From Thermoguttaceae bacterium (GTDB lineage: Bacteria; Planctomycetota; Planctomycetia; Pirellulales; Thermoguttaceae): a stretch of DNA of 14,346 bases. A program made the position numbers and the translations under genes. Shown one piece after another: positions 1 through 5,446 of this stretch. The notes under the pieces were generated by a model, which worked only from the letters and a program-made list of their open reading frames with translations, did not search any database and had not been told where the DNA came from. The stretch's first letter is position 1, and every line of letters begins with the position of its first letter. The stretch lies in contig JAFTCU010000069.1 in the NCBI GenBank assembly GCA_017454585.1, forward strand, positions 1 through 14,346, read 5' to 3'.

Positions 1-15
1 GTCGTAGCCGAGCTG

Positions 16-495
16 CTAGGCGCGCATCGCGATCACGAACTTGGCGGCACAGTCGCCGGTCTCGGCGACCACGCGCAGCTGGAGGTGCGACTTCGAACAC
101 GCCGAGACCACTTCACCCAGGAGTTCCGCGAACTTGGCTGCGTGTTCGGCTTCCTCGAACGCTCTGCGCTTGTATGCTTCGGCGATTTCAGGGTAGACTT
201 CGCGGTCCGCCTGACGGCTCATCGCCAGGTACATGCCGACCTCGGCACACTCACCGGCGAAATGGGCTTTCAGGCCCGCGGTGACTTCGGCGTCTTCGAC
301 TTTGCCGTCGCCGATTTTATGAACGGAAACGAATTCCGGGAGGTTCAGCTTGCTGCAGCCGCCTTCGGTGGCCGTCGTCGCGGTGGTTTCCGGCATGACG
401 TCAAACATTTCTTTCCCAACGCCGCAGACCGGGCATTTTTCCGGGGCTTCCGGGCCTTCGTGAATGTAACCGCACTCTTTGCAGATGAATTTCAT
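16..495 (-). CDS. Reverse rubrerythrin (N-terminal rubredoxin, C-terminal diiron domain), interrupted by in-frame TAG
   Basis: A peroxide/oxygen-scavenging non-haem iron protein of the 'reverse rubrerythrin' type, which reduces H2O2 in the cytoplasm of anaerobes. Residues 1-34 form a rubredoxin-like Fe(SCys)4 knuckle pair (C5/C8 and C21/C24). From about residue 50 a ferritin-like four-helix domain begins, with ligand candidates E82, E115, H118 (EEAEH) and E145. The frame stops at TAG (16-18) after residue 159, but the next five codons to the window edge read QLGYD. In this family the sequence normally runs on as roughly KRAKQLGYD and then the second diiron helix (DEARH). TAG is one base from the expected AAG (Lys), so this looks like a nonsense mutation or sequencing error; the full gene would continue past position 1. 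The stopped product would lack the last ligand helix. The start ATG (493-495) has AGGAGA seven bases upstream and a good promoter at 597-624. Family call is firm; functionality is doubtful. Confidence 0.85.
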   Translation of the reverse strand: MKFICKECGYIHEGPEAPEKCPVCGVGKEMFDVMPETTATTATEGGCSKLNLPEFVSVHKIGDGKVEDAEVTAGLKAHFAGECAEVGMYLAMSRQADREVYPEIAEAYKRRAFEEAEHAAKFAELLGEVVSACSKSHLQLRVVAETGDCAAKFVIAMRA

Positions 496-542
496 TGAGT
501 CTCTCCTGAATGAAATGGTTTCGTAATCCTCAGAGGTTCCGT

Positions 543-552
543 GAAACGTTTC
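543..552. promoter_or_regulatory. Candidate operator palindrome GAAACGTTTC in the rubrerythrin leader
   Basis: A perfect 10-bp palindrome with a central CG, about 40 bp downstream of the predicted transcription start of the rubrerythrin gene. Its shape resembles LacI-family operators, but a 10-mer can arise by chance and no regulator is visible in the window. Confidence 0.25.
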
Positions 553-596
553 CTTCGGGCCTCCAAAGGGTAAAATAGTAAACCTGAATTTGTTAT

Positions 597-624
597 ATTA
601 TACTAAACTCTTCCAGTTTGTCAA
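597..624 (-). promoter_or_regulatory. Sigma-70-type promoter for the reverse rubrerythrin gene
   Basis: On the minus strand, TTGACA (619-624) and TATAAT (597-602) are both perfect consensus hexamers, separated by 16 bp. The predicted start of transcription is near 590, which gives a leader of about 95 nt before the rubrerythrin ATG. That leader carries the palindrome GAAACGTTTC at 543-552. Confidence 0.8.
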
Positions 625-636
625 GGGGCGGAGAAA

Positions 637-768
637 GTTAGGGGTGAGGAGTTAGGAGTTGACGCTGGCGCGTAACGTTAGCTTCAGAAAGAGTTCAACC
701 TTGAAAAAGCGCGTAATTCCGGCCTCCGGCCTCCATTACCGCCTTCCATTTCACTCCTCACTCCTGAC
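637..768. repeat. Intergenic repeat element, copy 1 (GTTAGGAGTTGACGC family)
   Basis: It lies between the promoter of the rubrerythrin gene and the 3' end of the nitroreductase gene. The left end (641-680) iterates a GGAGT word and reads GTTAGGAGTTGACGC, then CGCGTAACGT. The right end (749-768) carries the complementary word (CACTCCTCACTCC), so the element is flanked by imperfect inverted repeats. The left about 28 bases match 5350-5378 almost exactly. Inside are an ACGC/GCGT mini-hairpin and a GTAAT/ATTAC stem around a GGCCTCC tandem. No ORF in it looks coding. Confidence 0.6.
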
Positions 769-774
769 TAAATT

Positions 775-1287
775 TCACCACTTGTTCCGGTGCACCTTCT
801 CCTCTTTGTACCGGTCCGTGACGACGGGCAGGGGGTTCGCCGGGCGGCCGACCACCATGATGCTGTGCGCCACCACCGAGTTGGGGAAGTTGAAGTACTT
901 CCTGAAACGTTCCATCCGGTCCTCCTGTGGGTAGATTCCGGCCCAGACGGCGCCGTAACCCAGACCGTGAGCGGCCAGGAGCATGTTCTCAATGCAGGCC
1001 GAGCAGTCGAGCATCCAGTTTCCCGGAGCGTGTTCCAGGTCACGGTCCGCGCAGAGGATGATGGCGTGCGAGGCGTTCCGCAGCGACGAGATGTACGGGT
1101 GGAGCTTCATCAGGTCGGGGAAGAGTTTCCGGTCGTCCACGACGATGAAGTGCCACGGCTGGGCGTTCAGGGCCGAAGGCGCGAACGTGCCGCACTCGAT
1201 GATCTCGCGGACCTGGTCGTCGGGGATCCGCTCTCCATTGAACTCCCGCACACTCCGGCGGGTTTTAAGGGCCTGGAACAGTTCCAT
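775..1287 (-). CDS. Nitroreductase-family FMN oxidoreductase
   Basis: A 170-residue NAD(P)H-dependent flavoprotein of the nitroreductase fold, cytoplasmic (no signal peptide). Visible family signatures are RRSVREF at residues 10-16 (FMN phosphate contact), APSA at 36-39, QPW at 43-45 and GLGYGAVWAG at 108-117. It ends close to the usual C-terminal arm, near the short end of the normal family length. Family members reduce nitro compounds, quinones or flavins and some dehalogenate; the physiological substrate cannot be told from sequence. The start ATG (1285-1287) has AAGGAG six bases upstream. No convincing promoter was found in the gap upstream. Its neighbour is the rubrerythrin gene on the same strand, so a redox role is plausible, but the repeat element between them argues against a single operon. 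Confidence 0.9.
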   Translation of the reverse strand: MELFQALKTRRSVREFNGERIPDDQVREIIECGTFAPSALNAQPWHFIVVDDRKLFPDLMKLHPYISSLRNASHAIILCADRDLEHAPGNWMLDCSACIENMLLAAHGLGYGAVWAGIYPQEDRMERFRKYFNFPNSVVAHSIMVVGRPANPLPVVTDRYKEEKVHRNKW

Positions 1288-1396
1288 GGTTTTCTCCTTG
1301 GAATCCGTTAAAGGATCAATTTGGTTACAAAATATTAAAGGAATTTCCCAAAAACTCCCCGGATGAACACCAGGCCCGTTTCACTTTCACCTTTTT

Positions 1397-1533
1397 TTTA
1401 AACACGGATTTCCATGGATTTAAGGGATTAAAAGGATTTCTTTTTATTGGAGTGAAAATCACGAAAAGGCACTTAAAACCCCCTTTAAATAATCCGTGGA
1501 AATCCTTCTAATCCGTGAAAATCCGTGTTTAAA
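1397..1533. repeat. Large inverted repeat built from the word ATCCGTG
   Basis: The outer arms are a perfect 15-bp inverted pair: TTTAAACACGGATTT (1397-1411) and AAATCCGTGTTTAAA (1519-1533). Both sides then continue with degenerate iterations of ATCCGTG or its complement (CATGGATT near 1413 and AATCCGTGGAAATCC at 1491-1505). The structure is a cruciform or long hairpin of about 137 nt. Similar ATCCGTG-iterated intergenic repeats are known to me from planctomycete-type genomes, but I could not search. Confidence 0.65.
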
Positions 1534-1610
1534 TTGAGGTTTGAATCAGACTGCGCTTCCGGTTGGGAAAAGGGTTTGAAGTTTGGAGCTTCCTTAAACG
1601 AATCTGGGCT

Positions 1611-1670
1611 CGCGGACAGCGGACACGGACAAAAAAAGTATGGTTTTCTGTCCGTTGTCCGCTGCCCGCG
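1611..1670. repeat. GC-rich inverted repeat from GCGGACA words, possible terminator of the hydrolase gene
   Basis: The left arm 1611-1631 iterates GCGGACA, GCGGACA, CGGACA. The right arm 1649-1670 is its complement, with one G/T-type mismatch and one bulged base, giving a stem of about 21 bp and a 17-nt loop that contains an A-run. It lies 16 bp beyond the hydrolase stop on the minus strand. It could end transcription or protect a 3' end, but no U-tract follows the stem, so it is not a classic intrinsic terminator. Confidence 0.55.
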
Positions 1671-1685
1671 GCTCATTAGTCGGGT

Positions 1686-2495
1686 TTACTTTACGCAGTT
1701 TAACATGAACTCGACGATCGGGGCCGGGTCCTTCAGCGAGTGCGGGTGATGGTCGCAGCCGGGTTTCAGGATCAGGTCGCATTTTCCGCCGGCTTTCTTG
1801 TAGTTTTCCATCAGGATCGCGCCGTTTTCGTCCCAAGGGACCACTCGGTCCGAATCGCCCGCCACGATGAAAATCGGAACGTGATGTTCCGCCAGAACGG
1901 TACAGGTCTGAACTGGCATTTTGGCCGGGTCAGAGAGTTCTTCCTCAGTCATGTTGAAGACGGTCTGGGCCTGCTTCCAGCTTCCCGGGTCACCGATTCC
2001 TTTGCCTTTTCCTCCGGGCCAGCTCTTCAGGTCGCAGACGGGTGCGTCAATATACAGGCCCGCGACTTTGTCAGGATTGGCGATGGCCCAAGTCAGGGAG
2101 CAGACTCCGCCGCGGCTCATCCCGAGAAGGACGGGTTTAGGGCTAAAGCCGTAATTTTTGGTGAGCAGGTCGTACAGTGAGGTACGTTCCTCGATACACT
2201 TTGGCGAGCCGAGCAGGTCGCTGGTCCCGATCCAGGCGACATACCAGCCATGGTTGAGCATGGCGATTTCGGTTTGAGGTTCATGACCAAAGAAGACGGC
2301 GCGCCAAACCCAGGGGTTCCCGGCGGCGGGTTCTTTCGGACAAACGACTTTGGCGGGCCGGCCGTTAATGTCGAACTGGTAGCAATCGAAGCCCTGCCAG
2401 GTGGATTTTGTCCCGGGAAAATCAGCTGCAAGGGAAACGATCGCAAAAGCAAAGAGCAAAACAGTGGAAAGAGCCAGAGAGAAAACGCGGGTCAT
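1686..2495 (-). CDS. Secreted alpha/beta hydrolase (serine esterase/peptidase-like)
   Basis: A 269-residue alpha/beta-hydrolase with a Sec signal peptide (residues 1-24, hydrophobic core LALSTVLLFAFAIV, probable cut after SLAA), so periplasmic or exported. The nucleophile elbow is GMSRGG with Ser127, the acid is Asp214 or Asp216 (GDSDRVVPW), and the base is in the DHHPH segment (His249-252). The conserved blocks FFGHEPQTEIAMLNHGW and DLKSWPGGKGKG match a hydrolase family I associate with planctomycetes and related polysaccharide degraders. An ester or carbohydrate substrate is likely but not shown. I chose the ATG at 2493-2495 because TGGAGG lies just upstream and the signal peptide begins there. 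A longer frame from 2567 adds 24 residues with no ribosome site and would begin before the predicted transcription start. Confidence 0.88.
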   Translation of the reverse strand: MTRVFSLALSTVLLFAFAIVSLAADFPGTKSTWQGFDCYQFDINGRPAKVVCPKEPAAGNPWVWRAVFFGHEPQTEIAMLNHGWYVAWIGTSDLLGSPKCIEERTSLYDLLTKNYGFSPKPVLLGMSRGGVCSLTWAIANPDKVAGLYIDAPVCDLKSWPGGKGKGIGDPGSWKQAQTVFNMTEEELSDPAKMPVQTCTVLAEHHVPIFIVAGDSDRVVPWDENGAILMENYKKAGGKCDLILKPGCDHHPHSLKDPAPIVEFMLNCVK

Positions 2496-2536
2496 GGCGG
2501 GCCTCCAGGAATAAAACGGGTTGGATGGGAAAGTAC

Positions 2537-2560
2537 AAAAACGTTTCCTTAAAACGTTCC
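2537..2560. promoter_or_regulatory. Tandem AAAACGTT(T)CCTT repeat at the predicted hydrolase transcription start
   Basis: Two near-identical units (AAAACGTTTCCTT and AAAACGTTCCTT) lie head to tail immediately downstream of the minus-strand -10 box at 2566-2571, which is where a repressor operator would sit. The core resembles GAAACGTTTC at 543-552. Function is inferred only from position. Confidence 0.3.
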
Positions 2561-2565
2561 TTTTC

Positions 2566-2593
2566 ATTTTAACCTTTTCCGGCCAAACGTCAA
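2566..2593 (-). promoter_or_regulatory. Promoter of the alpha/beta hydrolase gene
   Basis: On the minus strand, TTGACG (2588-2593) and TAAAAT (2566-2571) are separated by 16 bp. The predicted start near 2559 gives a leader of about 64 nt ahead of the chosen ATG at 2495. Confidence 0.65.
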
Positions 2594-2769
2594 GCGACTC
2601 GTTGACAATTTTTTCGATTTTTAGGGTAATTTAGGAGAAAAAAGTATTTTTTTTGAAAAAGAAACAGAAAAAAACACCTTGGGTCTATTCCAAAATCTCA
2701 CGGGAATGGTAAAATAACAGGATACGATCTTCTGAAAATTCATCCCCAACCCCTTCGTGGAGAATTGGT

Positions 2770-5328
2770 ATGCTTCCCGCAGTCCGTTCCTTTTTTATGA
2801 CCGCTTTTTTATTCCTGGTTTTTACCGGAATCGCCTGCCGTCACGCCTCGAAGGATAATCTGCCCCGTATGTCCGGCGAGGATGTTTCTTCTACCGTTTT
2901 TGACGAAACCGGGGAAATCACGGAGGAACCTGCTAAAGATTTACGGGAAGAACTGGCCGATGATGTGGGTGGGGAAGCTGTGGCTCAGGATGAAACTAAG
3001 CGTCCAACCCGAGGCACATTTTTGGGACTTGAAGAAATGGTTTCCGTTCAGAGCATTCTGGACAAAATGACCTCGGCCTATCAGAACGCGCGGACATACA
3101 GGGATTTAGGGGAGATTATACTCCGCTGGAAACAGAACGGCCAGACTCGTGAACGAAGGACGGTGTACCGAACGAACTTCCAGAGGCCGAATGGTCTTCT
3201 GCTTGAGGTGGGCCAGACACAAATCCTTGCGAATGGAAAACTTTTATGCGCCTATACGCCTGAAATGCCGGGGCTGATTCTGCAAAAGCCGTGCCCGAAA
3301 GAGATTTCTTTGTTCGATTTTTTGAGTGAACCGGAGATTTACTGGGCCGTTACGGAGGTGGAATCGAGTCGGTTCTGCAATCTTCCGCCGCCGTTGGTCT
3401 TGCTGATGAGTCCAAACCCGTTGGCGACTTTTCTTTATCAGGGAGACCCGAACGCACAGACTCAGCTCGTATTGCTCGAATCGGGAAAAATCGGAGAAAA
3501 CGAGTGTTTCCGAATCGCGATTGAGAAGAATGACGAAGAATCGATTTTCTGGATCGATAACCAGACGTTCGTTCTTCGCAGGGTTGAACTGCCGTCCCAG
3601 ATCATTCAAAAGGATAAAAAAAAGCCCGAGGATGAGGAGGAAATGACCCTCACGCTTGAGTTTAATGAGGCGGAATTTGATTGGGTGGGGGTTTTGGCCG
3701 TGAATGTTCCGGAACAAGCGGTTCCTGTTACGTCATTTACGGCCCCTCAAATTAAAATCCTTGGAAGCGAGTTCCCGAAGTGTCAGTTTCGTGGGATTGA
3801 CGGGCGGGAGCCCACTGTGTATGACTATCAGGGCAAGAATCTTTTCTGCTTCTTTTGGAGCATTTACGCGACGAACACGTTTAAGTTTCAGGGCCTTGAG
3901 CGGCTTTATAAACAGTTCTCAGGGGCAGAAAAACTCGTCTTCATGGGAGTAAACATTGACCCGCCGAGTGTCCCGAATGAAAAAGTGCTTGCATCGGCTG
4001 AGAAATTTGGCCTGACGTGCCCGCTTGCGCGCAGTACGGATGAGACCATCACGAGAATGCTCCAGAACGGTGAGGCGTTTTCCTGTTTCCTCGTGGACGA
4101 ACGTGGAATCATTCAGTTTTGTGACGGCTTAAGTTCCTTTCAGCCGGTCGCCCGGTATGCGCGAAGGATACAGTCGGTCCTGGGAGGAAAAGAGATTTAC
4201 AAGGATCTGATCCAGGAGATCCAGGCACACGAAGAAGCCTTCCAGCAGAGTGTCCGTCAGTGGGTTGAAAATGGAATATTCCTGAAAGAGGCAGATTTTA
4301 ACCCGATTACCATTTCGGAAAAGAGGATTGCGCCTGCTTCAGAGCCGGTCCTGTGCCAGAAGGAAACCCTTTGGACCGTGGCAGGGCTAAAGTCTCCGAG
4401 CTGGATTCTGCCGTTTGAGCCGAAAAAGACCATCTTTGTTTTGGAACAGGGGAATAGTGTCGCTGAAATCGATCAGGATGGGAAAATTGTCGACCATCAC
4501 ATGATCGAGCTTACTGAAAATGAGTTCCTGACGAAAATCGGGGTTTACTCCTCGGAGGAATCCGGGAAGACCAGCTTTGTTTTGCTCGGGAAAAGGCTTT
4601 ACGTTTATGATTCGGACTGGAAACTTCAGACGGTTTATCCCTCCCCAAAGAGTGACGCACCGAAAAAAGCGCTTTCGGACGCCCTCGCGGGAGACTTGGA
4701 CGGAGACGGGAAACCGGAGATTTACGCTGTATTTCAGGATGAGGCCGGAATAAGAAAGCTGGATTTGGCGGGAACCGAGCTGGAAAAGAAGGAGACGGAG
4801 TCGAATGTTCTTCAGCTTGCCTCGGCGCGAATCAGTGGGCAGATGCGTCTTTTGTGTGTGGAGCAGAGCGGTAAGATCACCGTTTACGATCCTCAAAATA
4901 TGGAGTGCGAGAAAACCCTGGAAATCCCACGGCGGACGTTGAATTCCCTTGTGGTATGTGATTCCTGTGAGAGTGGAACCGATTCTCTGGCAGCAACGGC
5001 CATCAATCCAAACGGGAAAATCCGCGCGCTGGGCATTTCGGACGAAGGAGATGAAAGCTGGAATATTGAACTTCCCGATTATTTGTACCAGAGGAATATC
5101 CCGAAGATCCAACCATTCTTCTGTCTCAATGAAGATGAACTTGAAAGCGGCTGGGTCCTTTTGGGAGCAGATTCGTCGGTATTTCTCGTTGAACCGGATG
5201 GACTCCTGATCGACCAGTTCCACTTCGGGAAAATCATCGTGGGCTGCGCCTCGGCGATTTTTGACGGAACGCCGATTCTGTTCCTTGCCTCCCCAGACGG
5301 TGTCTGTGCGCTGGAATTTCAAAGATAG
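2770..5328 (+). CDS. Exported LolA/DUF2092-like, redoxin-like and FG-GAP fusion protein
   Basis: 852 residues. Residues 1-23 are an export signal ending in TGIAC; Cys23 could be lipidated, although the -3 residue (Gly) is poor for a lipobox. After an acidic linker, residues 90-310 resemble LolA/DUF2092-type lipoprotein-carrier folds (SILDKMTSAYQNARTY start, then strand-rich sequence). Residues 325-475 are thioredoxin/peroxiredoxin-like (NLFCFFWSIYATN, then LVFMGVNID and FLVDERGIIQF), but the WCxxC motif has become WSIYATN, so redox catalysis is unlikely. Residues 535-852 look like a beta-propeller and include a calcium-binding DLDGDGKPEI loop (642-651) of FG-GAP type. The combination recalls large planctomycete envelope proteins of unknown role. 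The start ATG has GGAG seven bases upstream. It ends in TAG, which shows TAG is a stop here. Exact domain borders are estimates. Confidence 0.8.
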   Translation: MLPAVRSFFMTAFLFLVFTGIACRHASKDNLPRMSGEDVSSTVFDETGEITEEPAKDLREELADDVGGEAVAQDETKRPTRGTFLGLEEMVSVQSILDKMTSAYQNARTYRDLGEIILRWKQNGQTRERRTVYRTNFQRPNGLLLEVGQTQILANGKLLCAYTPEMPGLILQKPCPKEISLFDFLSEPEIYWAVTEVESSRFCNLPPPLVLLMSPNPLATFLYQGDPNAQTQLVLLESGKIGENECFRIAIEKNDEESIFWIDNQTFVLRRVELPSQIIQKDKKKPEDEEEMTLTLEFNEAEFDWVGVLAVNVPEQAVPVTSFTAPQIKILGSEFPKCQFRGIDGREPTVYDYQGKNLFCFFWSIYATNTFKFQGLERLYKQFSGAEKLVFMGVNIDPPSVPNEKVLASAEKFGLTCPLARSTDETITRMLQNGEAFSCFLVDERGIIQFCDGLSSFQPVARYARRIQSVLGGKEIYKDLIQEIQAHEEAFQQSVRQWVENGIFLKEADFNPITISEKRIAPASEPVLCQKETLWTVAGLKSPSWILPFEPKKTIFVLEQGNSVAEIDQDGKIVDHHMIELTENEFLTKIGVYSSEESGKTSFVLLGKRLYVYDSDWKLQTVYPSPKSDAPKKALSDALAGDLDGDGKPEIYAVFQDEAGIRKLDLAGTELEKKETESNVLQLASARISGQMRLLCVEQSGKITVYDPQNMECEKTLEIPRRTLNSLVVCDSCESGTDSLAATAINPNGKIRALGISDEGDESWNIELPDYLYQRNIPKIQPFFCLNEDELESGWVLLGADSSVFLVEPDGLLIDQFHFGKIIVGCASAIFDGTPILFLASPDGVCALEFQR

Positions 5329-5342
5329 TTAGGAGTTCGGAA

Positions 5343-5435
5343 TTAGGAGTTAGGAGTTGACGCTTCGCGTAACGTCGCCTGCAGAAAAATTTTACCCCAT
5401 AAAAGCCGAAGGCTTTTCCAACTCCTAACTCCTCA
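5343..5435. repeat. Intergenic repeat element, copy 2, between convergent genes
   Basis: A perfect 15-bp inverted pair, AGGAGTTAGGAGTTG (5345-5359) and CAACTCCTAACTCCT (5419-5433), brackets 59 nt. The left side reads on as GACGCTTCGCGTAACGT and matches copy 1 at 651-680 across about 28 bases. It starts 15 bp after the lipoprotein stop and ends 12 bp before the 3' end of the glycosidase gene, so it may also act as a transcription barrier. Confidence 0.65.
5401..5417. terminator. Bidirectional terminator-like hairpin
   Basis: A perfect hairpin with AAAAGCC and GGCTTTT arms and a GAA loop, lying between two convergent genes inside repeat copy 2. The A/T ends of the arms give a short U-run in either direction. 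The stem is short, so termination strength is uncertain. Confidence 0.45.
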
Positions 5436-5446
5436 TTTCTAACACC

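Larger units (their letters stand above)
1288..1685. other. 398-nt gap with two palindromic repeat elements, no gene
   Basis: This gap separates the nitroreductase and alpha/beta hydrolase genes, both on the minus strand. It holds two unrelated inverted repeats (1397-1533 and 1611-1670, listed separately). Short open frames here lack a credible start site and family resemblance. Confidence 0.6.

Noticed and set aside
16..18. TAG reassigned to an amino acid in this organism
   Set aside because: The gene at 2770-5328 ends in TAG, and reading through it gives only intergenic repeat sequence, so TAG works as stop; a point mutation or sequencing error is simpler.
1397..1533. The ATCCGTG repeats as a CRISPR array
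   Set aside because: Units are 10-11 nt, degenerate and arranged as an inverted repeat, without spacers of constant length or cas genes.
2602..2632. TTGACA (2602-2607) as the -35 box of the plus-strand fusion gene
   Set aside because: No good -10 hexamer lies 16-18 bp downstream; the nearest, TAATTT, is at 19 bp. GGTAAAATA at 2708 lacks a good -35 box.
4387..5322. A 311-residue minus-strand frame opposite the exported fusion gene
   Set aside because: Composition is that of an antisense shadow; the plus-strand frame has signal peptide, FG-GAP loop and ribosome site.
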